Assembly: GCA_905221605.1 (NCBI GenBank)
Contig: CAJNDS010002701.1
Coordinates: 546,501-610,500 of the forward strand
Length of the DNA stretch: 64,000 nucleotides
Reading direction: 5' to 3'
Source: Symbiodinium natans
Taxonomy: Eukaryota; Sar; Dinophyceae; Suessiales; Symbiodiniaceae
The notes under the pieces are model-generated. The model was not told where the DNA came from. It made no database searches and saw only the letters and a list, made by a program, of their open reading frames with translations. Position 1 is the stretch's first letter; every line of letters starts with the position of its first letter. Position numbers and translations under genes: made by a program. Shown here in pieces: positions 28,201 to 40,535 of the stretch.

Positions 28201-29063
28201 GGCACTTTCCGTACAACACCTGCCTCGCGGACGCATTGCAAACATAGTCAGTATTGAGTAAACACTTTTCGTAGTACACAATTAGCTTGAGACCAAGGTC
28301 GGCAAGCATGCGCTGGTCTTCTATGCCATGGCTTTGTGAGGATGACGGTGACGAAGGGTTACGACGACTATTAATTGTGTACTCTATTCAATCAATATAA
28401 ATCTTTTATGCATTGAGGTTGAAGACTGAGTCCTTGGGCCAGACTTCATCCCGCAACGGTTGCTTAGATTTTAATGGCAATATACTTGCGTCTTCCACAT
28501 ATATATATATATGTTCAAGACATCAAGGATGCATGGTGCGTGTACCTCGCTGGCGAAGCGACGTGTTCAGTGCTCAGCTAGTCTGCGTGCTATAGGCCTT
28601 GCCACTTCGACGTTCTTAACGCTCGGGCATAGCACTTAGATATTGCGTTAAAAAAAAAGCTATCGAGGAAGTCCGACGCCGTGATCACGCCCAAGCAGTT
28701 TTTAAAGGAGTGCAGCCCTTACATACGTGCACTTAGAGTCGCAGAGTCGTATGATCACTCTGATAATTTGCGCATTATGCCAGACATTTTTGACTTCAAA
28801 CCGCTGTCTCAGGTTCGTGCTTACGAAAGTCGTTGACGACCAGCCACTCATCGTGCCTGGTAATCAGAAGCTCCGCATGCTTATCACAAATCTTTAGAAT
28901 TCCTAAGGTCGGAACAAAAAAAGCAGACGACGAAGAAGCAAAGCAAATGCTTCATGCTTACTGTGGAACTTGATTAGTTATTCGTTCCTGCTTTATTTGA
29001 GTTCTTGTGTCAGGGTACATCGATCCAGCAGGTCGCCTGAAGAGGAGCATTCGTACAAAGACA

Positions 29064-29600
29064 CTGCGCTATATAATAGTCTTTGGCGTCGTGCGAATTA
29101 GTTCGTCGCAGGACTAAGCACAAGATTCCTCATCCTACGGCGAACTCGTCTGCCAAGTTGTGGACTCAGCATGCTCCTTATAGATTTGTTTGAGAGTACG
29201 TCTGCCGTACAAGTTACTACGCTATACAATAGTAGTTAATGTCGTGTGAGTTATTGCGTGCCAGGACCAATCACGAGATTCTTGACTCTGCGGCCAGCTC
29301 GTTTAGCGAGTCGTTGACCCAGTCCACTCGCTGTGCCTTTGCTTGTGACACGTGTTTACTTCTGCGCACTTACTATTCCATGCAAGAGCAGTGTCTGTGA
29401 CGACTGCCCGGCTATACAATAGTCGTTGATGTCGTGTGAGTTAGTGTGTGCCAGGACCAATCACGAGATTCTTGACTCTGCGGCCAGCTCGTTTGACGAG
29501 TCGTTGACCTAGTATACTCGCCTGTGAGTACGTGTTTACTTCTGCGCACTTAGTATTCCATGCATGAGCAGGGCCTGTGACGACTGCCCGGTACAGACGC
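29064..29600. repeat. Left-region tandem repeat A in copy 1
   Basis: Three diverged units starting with (C)GCTATA(C/T)AATAGT at about 29064, 29216 and 29407. Each contains ATCACGAGATTCTTGACTCT or a variant and AGCTCGTTT..CGAGTCGTTGAC. The same repeats are at about 50852-51390 in copy 2. They may be subterminal repeats of the element. Confidence 0.8.
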
Positions 29601-30059
29601 AGCGGCTCATCAACGTCGAGTCATCCACTCGATTGCGAGATCGCGCGCTGTATCTACGTAACCTGTTGATAGTTTAAGCAACTGAGGATTGCGGCAATCT
29701 ATCACTGGCACTTGTTCAGGTGACTTTGCTATAGTTATTTCATCGCGAACGTGTGACTTTAAGATATCATCTTTGTTAGTGTATCACTGCAGCTGCGTCA
29801 GGTCCGATCAGATCAGCAGCCCCGGCATCGAAAAGCTAATCCACATCGAGCGCGAACCTCGTTACGTCACGTGCTCCACATGTTAAAGCCTAGTGCAATG
29901 TCATTCGTCCAAGGCAGACAGTCAACAACACATCTACCTGGAAGTTATGGACGCCAGTCTGTTGAATACAGCTTACTAGTTACATTTGTGATAATCGTTG
30001 CCTTGCCTCATTGTACTAGTTCTTGCCTGAAGGTCTGAGGCTGTGAAGAATTCCGATGT

Positions 30060-30745
30060 CGACGACAAGATCTTCAGATTGCCGAAGCAAAGGACATGTT
30101 TCGAGACTTACATTTAACGGTTTAATATTGCATACTTGACACGTCTTAATAAAATCATAGAAGCTCACATTGGATTCTAAACTTAGAAGACACTGAAGTC
30201 GAGTTAAATGATTAGCAGAAGTGCTTGCTAGGTGACAAGCTCGACGAGGAGATCATCAATCTGCCGGAGCAAAGGACTTGTTTCGAGACTTACATTTAAC
30301 GCTTGAATCCTGCATAATTGACACATTATAAAAAAAAGTTCAGATTGGATTCTGCATTCAGTGATAGGCACAAGTGCTTGCTAGGTGACAAGCTCGACGA
30401 GGAGATCTTCAGTTTGCTGGAGCAAATGGCATGTTTCGAGACTTACATTTAACGCTTGAATCCTGCATACTTGACACATTATAATAAAATCACAGAAGTT
30501 CAGATTGGATTCTGGACTTACAAAACACAGCAAGCCGAATTCAATGATTGGCGCAAGTGCTTGCTAGGTGACAAGCTCGACGAGGAGATCTTCAGTTTGC
30601 TGGAGCAAAGGACATGTTTCGAGACTTACATTTAACGCTTGAATCCTGCATACTTGACACATTCCAATAAAATCACAGAAGTTCAGATTGGGTTCTGCGA
30701 CGAGAAGACGCTCGAGTCGATGAAAATATCTGCCGCAACTGCTCG
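30060..30745. repeat. Left-region tandem repeat B in copy 1
   Basis: Four units of about 183 bp (one shortened to about 154) containing GACGAGGAGATCTTCAGTTT, ATGTTTCGAGACTTACATTT and GTGCTTGCTAGGTGACAAGC. The same set lies at about 51850-52540. Noncoding. Confidence 0.88.
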
Positions 30746-31184
30746 CTAGGTGCCAAGCCGGCCAAGGCAATCTGTACAAGCTGGCGCAGCACGAAGAAAG
30801 TCGTTTTATCAGAGGCCATTATGTAGTCACAAACAAAACATCATGTAGATGCCGAAGATTCGCAGTCGCAGCAGGACATGCCATCCTGGACTTCGCTGGC
30901 CCGCAACGCTTGGTACAAAGGCTTTGCGCGGAGAGGACTGCGTGACGTACATGCGTCGACTCCACAAGAAAAACATCACCTGACAACCAGGAAGAAATTC
31001 ATTCCACGTCCGACTAAACATTCCTCGACGACGGCGGCGAGGTGTACTGATTCTCCATGCGCAACTCTTGCCGTAAGCGCATCATGCGTATTCTCGATCA
31101 GATACTGTGGTGCGACGCGTCACACGAGTCTTGACTATATCATTATCGTTGCAAGCTACTGACTTTAAGAAATATCGTTTACAG

Positions 31185-31873
31185 CCCAGGCAAAGAGAAG
31201 TTCGAGGACGTGTGCTTGGTGGACTGCTTTCATGCCCATGGGATCAAAGCGACGTACAGTCGGGACGGTCCACTGTGGGCCATGGCTGATGGCAACGCCA
31301 TCCTGCAGCCTTTTCAGCAACTCCACTGAAAACTAACGGTTATCGTAAAACACTGCAAACAACCACAATCCAAGGAAGGCACTAGTGCTCGTGAAGAAGA
31401 CTATCATCACTCAGCCTGGAGAGTACGTTATCGGCACGCAGGGGCACTTCATAGCTCTTCGCTGGCTTGACGATGAGCTTTCTATTAATTTCGGAAAGCG
31501 GCGACACGAGTGGGAGCCTGCTTTCTTTGACGAGGAGCTGGAGGCTAGTAATTCAATGATTGTGTCCTGCTCACAAGAATCGCAGTGTGATGATCAGGCG
31601 TTCTGCGAGAGTTGTCCCATCTCTGGCAAAATTTACGTCAATCCCAGCAGCGCTGACGCAGTTTTCCGCCTGGAGGCTGTCCTTACCATTGTCTTCGTTG
31701 TAACGCTTAAACTCTTTCTCTGGAAGGAACTCGCCGCTGTGGAAACTGTCGACAATCACGCGAAGGACATGCCTGGTTCGGGTCTTGAGTCGCTTGTCTG
31801 CGAGATGCTCTTGCGGCACCTGCTCGATGTCCCTCAGTCGACGCCTAGACAACAGGCCGTGTCCACACTCTAA
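31185..31873 (+). CDS. Peptidase-like exons, copy 1 (exon structure uncertain)
   Basis: A likely intron runs from GTAAGC at 31073 to TTTACAG at 31184. After it one frame reads PGKEKFEDVCLVDCFHAHG...GPLWAMADGNA to a stop at 31327. A second open stretch at 31388-31873 contains QPGEYVIGTQGHFIALRW. The pairing of a Cys-containing segment with a later GHFIAL segment resembles papain-like/C39-type Cys-His peptidases, but the join between the two is unresolved and the catalytic Cys is not identified. An intron between about 31320 and 31385 is likely. Sequence is identical in copy 2. A role in processing the large downstream protein is speculation. Confidence 0.3.
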
Positions 31874-32177
31874 CCAGCTGGAATCAGGCGGTGGATGAAG
31901 GAAATGCTTCATCGGGACCTGATTTCCTCTGGCGGCGAGATACAAGGAAACGTGAGGCGACCGCACACTCTGCGTGATGTTTTCGAGATTCCCGGCTTTA
32001 TGGAGGCCAGAACTCGCAGCGCTTTTTTTTGTACTGAAAGCATGTACTCGCAGCAACATTCTGTGCATCGCAGGCCTATTTCTCTGAGGATTCGTCTGCG
32101 ACACCGGCGACTAGCAATCAGGTCTCTGATGCTCAGTCGGAACATGATCTCTGTATAGTTATCTTCTTGTCCATAAG

Positions 32178-32483
32178 ATGTGTACCTTGGACGAAGCTCA
32201 ATGGCGTCTGCTCGATATCTGCAGGAACATGCACAGTCTTCTCGATGTAAATCAACGTCACCAACGCAGGCTGCGAACGCAATTTGTAACATGTCATTCA
32301 GTATATTTACTTCGACACGTGCTGCAGCAAGAAGGACAATGCAAGATCTGCGACATCGACAAAAAGTTTCTCGCCACCGAAGAAGGCAAAGCCGCCAAGT
32401 GCAACTTATGCGGCGCTGAACGCGCCCATACAATCTTGCATGTAACGTGTGTCACGTCAGGTCATGGATGTTCCGAACTATAA
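32178..32483 (+). CDS. Small zinc-ribbon ORF, copy 1
   Basis: An ATG at 32178 opens 101 codons with a clear four-Cys zinc ribbon: CKICDIDKKFLATEEGKA followed by CNLCG (C-x2-C-x17-C-x2-C). It overlaps the next ORF in another frame, so these are probably exons of one gene whose splice sites I cannot fix. Such ribbons bind nucleic acid or partner proteins. The copy 2 version differs by one residue near the end. Confidence 0.45.
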   Translation: MCTLDEAQWRLLDICRNMHSLLDVNQRHQRRLRTQFVTCHSVYLLRHVLQQEGQCKICDIDKKFLATEEGKAAKCNLCGAERAHTILHVTCVTSGHGCSEL

Positions 32484-32829
32484 GATCCCGAAGCGGTTCA
32501 CTCCAATGGATTCGGCAGCACACCTGGAGATGAGCGTGGCGCGAAACGGTTTGCATTCAGTCGTGCGTAGACGAGCGGATAGCGCGAGTGTGGAATTTGA
32601 GTTCCACAGTCGTGCGCAGTCCAATTGCCTTACTGAGCGCGAACTTCTCTCGCAGCATCCACTTCTGGAAACGATGGGATTTCGCGGGCAGGTTCCGGGT
32701 GTTTTTTTGTACTACCCCGAGCTCAAATGGATTTTCTGGTCGGACAATGTGGACGATGCCCGGAACATGCTGAAGGAGTACATCTACTCCACCAGGCAAA
32801 GGCAGTGTGACTCTTCAGAGGCAAGCTAA
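32464..32829 (+). CDS. Unknown ORF downstream of the zinc ribbon, copy 1
   Basis: ATG at 32464 (MDVPNYKIPKRFTPMDSAAH), stop at 32827. A 121-residue frame with mixed hydrophobic/charged composition and no recognised domain. It overlaps the zinc-ribbon ORF and precedes the F-box/RING-like gene. Probably an exon of a longer gene. Confidence 0.4.
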   Translation: MDVPNYKIPKRFTPMDSAAHLEMSVARNGLHSVVRRRADSASVEFEFHSRAQSNCLTERELLSQHPLLETMGFRGQVPGVFLYYPELKWIFWSDNVDDARNMLKEYIYSTRQRQCDSSEAS

Positions 32830-33099
32830 ACATACCGTGCTCGATGCTGTGTCCGCTGCGAGGTGCTTTGACGACGAGACTGCTGCGTCTTCTTCGCCGG
32901 AAACTGAGAAGCTCAACGTACGCAGGCGTGCCTCCATAGCTTCACGCAGGTAGAATCCGTCGCGACATCAAACTGAAGTCGTTGTTCGCTACAGTGTTGT
33001 TTTAAATACAAGTTGCGGTGAGACATATGGTTGCATGCACATGCAGGTGGTCACGGCGCAACAGCGTGTCAGCGTCGCTTGCGTGTACGACCAGTGTCA

Positions 33100-34644
33100 A
33101 TGATGCTACACAAACAAGGCAGCTTTGAGTGTACATGTTCTAACGGTTATTCTTTGTCAAAAACAAGCCAACAAGCTTTTCAAGTGGCTAACTTGAGGAC
33201 ATCACGATGGAGGAGATCGCGCTCGTTTCAGCAACAAGAAGATTACCATGGAGGCAGTTTCCACGACGACATACTCAGCATGTTGCCAGGCATGTTCTTC
33301 TCTTATGACTACTCGAGATCACTTGCAGCGACATGCAAGCACTTGTTCATGGCTGTGAGAAGTGTAACGTACTGGCGCAACAAAACGATCTCCATGAACG
33401 TCCCAGAGTTCGACGATCCGGCGAAGCTGCGTGCCATGAGAAGAGCATATACTGCGGCAGGAATGGTAACTTTCAGTCTGCGTCAACTGGCTATGCTACA
33501 CGACTTTCCAGAAAGATTTCTTTTGGAGTGGAACTATGAAAACGTTCCTCAGTTTCAAGCGAACAGCAATTTCTTCAGCTTTCAGTCAGACGGGCCGTTG
33601 ATGGGTTGCGCAAGCTTTGAAATCACACTGCCAGCGAACATCAAGGGCTTGTATATAGGCGTCCGACAATGGCGAGTGATCAGACCCGCCGCTTTCTTTC
33701 GCATTGACAATGTGTTTCAGGACAACTGTACTGTTTCCGCAAGTATGAACAGCCAGCCTCCAGTCCCACACGCTGGGCGACGTGCTGAAATTCAGCCGAA
33801 TCGTCCACATAAATTTAGTGTGATCTGGCATCAGCGCATGTTGGAACTGTCCATAGACAACGTCGGAGTTTCTCGTGCTCGACTGTTGGATGGACACGAG
33901 GACAGCGTGTCGCCCTTGGCCCAACTGTTTGTGTGGATTTCCGCATCCTCTCCGACAACTCACGCAGCTGCAACTTTTAAACCTTTGCCCTCTATGGTTC
34001 AGCTGCATGCACAGATTCAATGTGCAATGTGTCGAAGAGAATACAATCTCAACAGGCCCCGCTGGGCAGTGTGTCCTTTATGCATGACCTGGATATGCCA
34101 GGGTCACGTGCAGCATTCACCTGCAAGAAGGTGTCCTAACTGTCCAAGTCAGTTGATGGACTTCGTTGGTGGCAGCAGTCAGAACTTGCCGTACGTGAAC
34201 GCAGCCGCCTATTACAAAACAAATGCCTGGACCGAATGGTCTGACTTGAAGCACGTGGGCGTGGTTGCCAAGATATTCAGGCAGAACACTGCGTTGTTTG
34301 ACCGCATGCCATCAGCTGTCGACTTGCTCCCTGATCCACAGGAAAGACTGCGTGTGGGCAAGCGCCAATGGGAGCAGGTGATGTACAGGGCTCGAAACAT
34401 CATAGCATTCTTGGCACAAGACAAGAATACTATCCTGTTTCATTTTCTGCATGAGCTTTGCAAGCTCGATTCTTGCCGACTCAGAGTTCTTGAAGGTTTG
34501 CCACATCCAGCAGAGTTCGGGAACTCACTGGAATGGCAAAGCATTGCATTGAGCTTTGCCCTGCGTCTGCATTTATTCTTGGCCATAGAGCAAGAACGAC
34601 GTTCCAAGCAATACGGCAATGATCATGTTGATGCTTCGTCTTAA
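33100..34644 (+). CDS. F-box / beta-sandwich / RING-like protein, copy 1
   Basis: Open frame; first ATG at 33100. (Residue numbers here count from a non-ATG frame start at 33031.) Residues 78-120 (HDDILSMLPGMFF, SLAATCKHLF, TYWRNKTI) fit an F-box, the Skp1-binding motif of SCF ubiquitin ligases. Residues 180-300 look like a beta-sandwich of SPRY/concanavalin type. Residues 331-371 form a RING-like or zinc-ribbon array C-x2-C-x13-C-x2-C-x4-C-x2-H-x8-C-x2-C. The C-terminal part is helical. The TAA is at 34642. A weak GT within the last codons (after GNDH) could splice in phase to the exon at 34759, which would join this protein to the nuclease-helicase-polymerase. A ubiquitin-ligase-type module in this element is an inference from motifs. 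Confidence 0.6.
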   Translation: MMLHKQGSFECTCSNGYSLSKTSQQAFQVANLRTSRWRRSRSFQQQEDYHGGSFHDDILSMLPGMFFSYDYSRSLAATCKHLFMAVRSVTYWRNKTISMNVPEFDDPAKLRAMRRAYTAAGMVTFSLRQLAMLHDFPERFLLEWNYENVPQFQANSNFFSFQSDGPLMGCASFEITLPANIKGLYIGVRQWRVIRPAAFFRIDNVFQDNCTVSASMNSQPPVPHAGRRAEIQPNRPHKFSVIWHQRMLELSIDNVGVSRARLLDGHEDSVSPLAQLFVWISASSPTTHAAATFKPLPSMVQLHAQIQCAMCRREYNLNRPRWAVCPLCMTWICQGHVQHSPARRCPNCPSQLMDFVGGSSQNLPYVNAAAYYKTNAWTEWSDLKHVGVVAKIFRQNTALFDRMPSAVDLLPDPQERLRVGKRQWEQVMYRARNIIAFLAQDKNTILFHFLHELCKLDSCRLRVLEGLPHPAEFGNSLEWQSIALSFALRLHLFLAIEQERRSKQYGNDHVDASS

Positions 34645-34758
34645 CTTAAAACAGTTTATGTTTTGTTCATTCTTTAGCAAACAAGCATAAAAAAAACAAC
34701 AACAACAATGTGAACTAGCTGCGAGTATTCATGCTGTTGAATAAAAAAACACACGCAG

Positions 34759-37700
34759 GATGCCTTGGCGGCGGAAGCCTTAGCAGATGACTTCCTTGGG
34801 GGTGCGTCGGACGATGCGGAGAGCCTGGCGATGGACGTTGAAGCTTCTGTTTACGGAGAAGGACAGTGTTGCAATGATCCAGATTGTCTTAACACATTCG
34901 TTGCGTTGTATACTGTCGCCTTCGCTTATTAGTTTAATTATAGTCTTGAAGGAGGATGGACTGGTCTCATGGGACGCATAGTCGGAGCAGTTCTTTGTCG
35001 CGATCCGATCACGCCTGTGTTTCACATGCCATCAGACCCTGGGACAGCCACAACCTTTTTTTTACAAGCGCGAACTGATTTATCCACCATCAATCCACAT
35101 CAACATGATAAAGCTTTGCGCTTCGAGCCAGACGGTCACAAGTATTTCTGCAACGACTCCGCTATCGGATGCAGTGTCCCCGGGCTGTAGATTAGCACAT
35201 GTAAATGTAACAAAAATATCACGCAACGAAGGTAATGTAGTTTTGCAATAGTGTACGAGCTGAGGTCACTGGACTGCTACATGAATATTCTCAGGAGTTC
35301 GACTCATCTGATGCGATAGTGAAGATGAAGGCCGGAGCGCGATGGCCCAGGGAAGAGTATGTGGCCAACGACGCCAATTTCAAGCTTATTGCTTCCATGC
35401 TTGCCGGAGAAGATTGCTTTTATCAAGCGGACCTTGTCCACGAACTCACACAAGACCAACCGGATCTGAAAGTCGTTTGTGATCTTTTCAAGAGAAGTCG
35501 AGCTGATCTTGCCAATTGGGAAGAGCTTATGTCCAGTTTCATGCTGCACGACAGCGAGATCGTGGACTTGTGGCAAGTTCAGAGAGACCATGCTGCAAAC
35601 GCTGGCACTTGGATGCACGCGATGTTGGAAAACCTTCTGAACGGCTATCAGATCATGCCAGGACCCATGGAGGGTGAGCTTCATGCAGCCATTCGTGTAC
35701 TTGGAACGATCGGTGATGTCCAAGCATACAGAACAGAGTGGTGCATTCATGCGCCAGAAGAAGATCTGGCAGGATCAATCGACCTTGTCTTGCGATTCCC
35801 GGATAGGGGCGAGTTCGTTCTAGTGGACTGGAAGCGCAGCTCGAAGTTGAGGGAGAAATACAACAGCTATGGACATTTCATGAAAAGCCCGCTTGATACT
35901 GTCCCTGATTGTCAGGGAGAGCACTATCGCCTGCAGCTGAACGTGTACAAGTGGATCTTGGAGAAGTATTACGAGATCAAGGTTGCAAGGATGCTCGTTG
36001 TGTGCATACATCCGAACTACCTTCCGCTAGGTTTCATCGACGACGTGCCAGACATGCAGGAGTCGGTGACAAAGCTTATGAGCATCAGACGTGATCTCTT
36101 GCTCTCCAAAGCACTACAAAAGAGTCGCGATACCAACGCAAATCAGCAGCAGCAAACGGAAGAACCAGAACCCACACTGCCCTTCACAGTTGTTCTTCCA
36201 CATGAGAGTCCAGGCGATCCACTTTCCGACGACGCTGCGGTGGTGTTGAGCAAGCTCTTAGACAATGCAGACGATGAGGTGCCTCACAGTGCCAAGAAAA
36301 GGCGTCTTTTGCCGGGAGCTGACAGTCACCTGCAGCGTTTCTCGAAGATCTTCAGAGACTCGGCCGACTGCATAGCTACTGTGCTGGACACGTACCCTCG
36401 GGATGTCAGAAACACACGGCATGACATTCGCAAGAAAACGCAGGATTCTCTCTTGCAATTGAAGGTAGCCTATCCGGATACCAGCGTTGAGTTGCAGCGA
36501 CTTATTCTGGTTGCTTCTTACATGGTCGACAGAAACTTGTCGGGCAAGCTTTTACTTGCAGACGCTGCAACAATACTTTGGATGGTCGAGGGCGAAAGAC
36601 ATCTGCGAGTTCACAGAGGCTTCTTGTATATTTACAATGACGATGGCTCATTTGTGCCATTTGGCGGCATTCCTCCTGAGGCAGTGCTTCATCGAGTCCT
36701 CGTGTTTTTCACAACTCTGGAAGGTATCTTCAAAAGGATGAAAGACAACGTCAAAAGACAACCGGATGCTATTGCCGCTGCGATCATGAGTGACAAGCAG
36801 AATTTCGTTGACGAAGCAGCATTTCTGGATGCCTGCAGACATGCAGCAAGATGCCAAATCAAAAGCGCACAACTTGAACGCCTCGATTCAGGAGCCGACG
36901 ACCGTCCAGTTTTCCCAGACCAGAATCCCGACCAGGAGTCGTGGACTAGCAATTTCGCGGACAACAGCTTCAAGATGTGTTGCTTCCTCAGAAGCGAGCT
37001 TATGCAGACTCGCATGGTATCACTTATTGTTGAATGGTGTGAAAGTGAAGATCAAAGGGAGCCTGCTGTTTGCTTTGACGACGTTTGTTTCAAGTACGAT
37101 TCACCTGATTCAGAACACCCTATCGAGGTCGTCAAGAAAAGCGCGGAAAACAACTGCTACGTGCACATACCGCACGCCTTGCTGGACGTCGTGCTGGAGC
37201 ACAATGTAGAGCGTCTGCAACGCTTCTACCAGCAGACTTTTTGGTGCAATTGTGATGTTTTCGAATGCTTTCAAAGTGCACTGGCATTAGCGAAACGAGG
37301 CTTGAACGTCGACAGGTGTTTCATAGGGATTTCACCTGGTGGTGTCGGTCAAAGCTTATACTCCTTTCACTTGTCGGAAATGTACAAGCAGCACCACTGT
37401 TTTTTTGATCCGAACGTGTGGCATCTGGACGAGGAGCTTCGCAAGCAAGTGGAATCTTTCGCCCGTTGTTTTATACTGACGGGTCAAGAGGCTCCCGAGA
37501 GTAGCAAGAAGTTGCATACCGACCTCTACAAGAAGACGATGTCTGCTGATGGCATTATGGGACGCAAGCCGTACGGGTATACTACCCGCATGTTCCACGT
37601 TATTGGTTGGAAGCGTCTGGAGCTTAATCGCATGATGCATTTTGCAGGAGTTAGTCTGGCCAACTTCCATTCCTTATTTAGACGCGCGTTCATCTGGAAA

Positions 37701-40001
37701 GGGAAAGCGCGTTTCGTGCATCCAAAATTTCTGCTGAACTACAACGATCACGAGCTGGACGGGATTTTTGCTGCAGACCCACCCTAGCCTCAAATTTATG
37801 CTTACATCTCAGGCCTCAATCGCAGGTCTGCGCTTGCAGTGGGCCTTTGAGCGCAATCACACCAGGGACGATTGCTACCAGCTCATCGAAGCTTACTGCA
37901 ATGGTGGAGATTCGTACTTGACGGAAGATGTCATGCGGATGGCATGTGGCCTCACCGTCCGTCAACGCCAGCTCGAAGAGGGCGATGGTATTGCTGCCGT
38001 ACTCGAGGGTGACAAAGCCAGTCAGAACGACAGAGAAAACAAAGTCAATGAGTGGGAGACACTTCGGCTTTTCATATTCGAAACATTGCTTTCCACAACG
38101 ACGGAGCTGAGTTCAAGAAGCTGGCCTTGAAGCAGGCAAAAACCCCTAATCTGTCAAAAGAAAACTTGTGGGACGAGATGGAAAACAAATGCGTGATGCG
38201 TGCTGGAATTGTTAAGCACAAGACAAGCAAAGTGAAGCCCGGTGCTTTCATTCCTTTCATGACCTTCGAAAAGACGTTCCGGGAAATCTTGCCTGAGGCC
38301 GATGCAGGCAACGTGAGGATGGTATTCGAGGAAGAGCACGACATGCAGAGCTTGCGACAGTATGCAGTCACGCACTCGAGTCGGAAGAAGAACTCTCTTT
38401 GTTTGCTCGAGTACCACAAGGTCATGTCCAAGACTGCAGCGGGCGAGTCCAAGAAAGGAAGGCCGGTAGCTGAGCAAGAGGCTGTCACACGAAAACATTC
38501 CAGCGCGCTGCAGAAATTACAGGCTCACGAAAAAAGCATTAAGTGCTTGCTTGATGGCAGTGATGCAAGTGGTTGTGCACGCAGCCCGGGAAGGCGACTC
38601 AGAGTGAAAGGCGTTCTGTCAAAACAGATCACCTATCATTATCCTGATAAGCCAGCCTACACGGTGACGCCTCGTCGGTACGCTGGACTGGGTAGCGCGC
38701 AGGCTATGTCCCGCAGACTCCAGATGCATGTTCTAGAGACACACTCTGCAGATTTAGACATACAAAACTGCTGTTTCTCGCTTACGTACCAGTTGCTGGA
38801 GAAGATGAAGCCGGAGCCAGCTTTACCGAAAGACCTGGGCGAGGTTCTCGAGGAACTTGCTCACAGGCGCGATGACTTCATTCAGAGGCTGCAGTTATCT
38901 CGATCAAAAGGAGAAGATGTGCTGAACGCTATTCTGAATGGTGGAACGCCATCAGAAGATCTAAAAGAAAATGAGGATGTCAGGAAGCTGCAGAGAATTT
39001 CATTATACTTGCGCTGGGTTGCATGTAACATTCTTCACGAGGACTACATGAGCTTGAAGGATCAGAAGGGCAAGAATTTTCCTTCGGCGACAATTTTTTC
39101 TTTGTTGTGGCACGCGGTGGAAGATCGAATTCTTCAGTGCTGGTCAGAGCACGTCCTCGTCGTGGATCCAAAGCCGGCACACCTGTCCTTGCATTTCGAT
39201 GGCCTTAGAATATCGAGAGCATGGACTGCAGACATCCAGAAGTTTTGTGCCTCGAGTGAAAGCATTATCGAACAACAAACAGGCTTCAAAGTGAAGATCG
39301 TGGAGAAGAAACCCCTGGATTTTTTGTCCGCGATACAGCGCGCGTCAGAAGAAGTTCCTGCGTTAGAATCTCTTCCGGATGTATGTCTTCGTCGAGGCAA
39401 TTGCATACCATGTGCTCTTTGGCATACGACACCTCTGCTGCGAGCTGTCATTGCAGCGTCTCTTCAAAATAGCGAAGTCGCGGAAAACACTGAGGCGGAA
39501 GACGCAGGCTTCAGATGCTATCGCAGCGCCAGCAAGCTTTATCAAGTTGATCTCGCCTGCAGCCTGGGTCTGCCGCCCAAAGGAGTCAGTGCATTTCTGC
39601 TTCATTTTGAAGGCGCCGGAGCTCCGCATTGTGTCGCAGTTGATATGGCTTCAGACGAGACAGCGATCACAGTTCGTGACGGCCGACGTGGCTTCCGACT
39701 TTCTCGGAGCTCTTTCCACGAAGCCTTCGGTTCGGCTGTGGACTCTCGAACTATTGTGTGTTACTGGCCAAGACGATGCAATGAAGACATCCCTGCAGAA
39801 GCCTTGCTGCTCTTAGACATGCAGGCCGGTGCGACGTCGGACCACGGAATCGTCGACTGCGCAGGTTTTCTTCAGGATGCCTCGCAGAGTTTTCGATCCG
39901 GGCGTGCGCTTGTTCCAGTGCCCATACTCGTAGACAATCGCCAGATGGGGTCCAGCATCATGCCTTTTAAGTTCGGGCACGTGTACTTTGCAAGCGAGTA
40001 G
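34759..40001 (+). pseudogene. Broken nuclease-helicase-polymerase gene, copy 1
   Basis: Same gene as 56550-62227. The exons here are 34759-34907, 34944-35175 and 35265 onward. The nuclease and most of the D5-type helicase are readable to a premature TAG at 37785, caused by a small insertion/deletion (ACCCACCCTAG against ACCCTAG, plus a missing AAC). A 13-nt deletion near 38106 restores the frame, and reading resumes through the polymerase-like and peptidase-like segments to about 39842. There an inversion breaks the gene, and the frame runs into antisense transposase sequence, ending at 40001. The zinc finger is lost from the sense strand. Confidence 0.85.
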
Positions 40002-40462
40002 AATTTTGCAGATGGACTATCAGTCGCTATATACTCAACACAACTGAGCTGTCGCTCTGTGAAAGTTTCTTGCAAGGCTTCCAGCACGTGCTCTGACTTC
40101 TCTGTCTGTAAAGGCTGAAGAAGTAGAACAGCTCCCGAACGACCCCTTACCGTTAGCAAGCGTCTCCACGCAAGCTGATCCCCGAAAGGGGCGTCGTTGC
40201 GAGCCGACGCGGAGGCCCGGTACGATGTCTGGCCCTTCAGCTTCAGGCATATTTTCAGCGTGGCGTCCAGGCTAATGTATGTCCACTCATGCTCTGCTTC
40301 GAGATGAGCAGTCATGACACTCATTCTTGTCGTGAAGGAAGGTGATATAGTGATGTCCTCGAGCATGGGTAGCCAGTGCTTGACGTCGGCCGGCAGCAAA
40401 GTGGACAGCTTGTTACCGGCCTGGTGCGCTGCCATGTGACAGCGAGGCCATATGCTTCGCAC
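39872..40462 (-). pseudogene. Inverted N-terminal half of the transposase, copy 1
   Basis: Minus-strand frame with the transposase N-terminus (WPRCHMAAHQAGNK, then YISLDATLK with the first acidic residue and IATDSPS with the second). After MMLDPI it shifts frame because of a 4-nt deletion and runs out of homology. Its C-terminal half remains in the original orientation at 41124-41903. Confidence 0.85.
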
Positions 40463-40535
40463 CTTGCTTAGACAATAACATCAGTATTCTATGAGCGTAT
40501 CTACTAAGATACAAAAGAAACAATGCTAAGGCAGC

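Noticed and set aside
31571-32104. 177-codon minus-strand frame over the peptidase-like region
   Set aside because: No recognisable motif, and the plus strand in the same place has intron signals and a QGHFIAL segment. It remains possible but unsupported.
35304-35750. Antisense open frames opposite the giant gene (for example 148 codons here and its copy 2 equivalent)
   Set aside because: Shadow frames of a well-supported coding sequence with recognised motifs on the plus strand.
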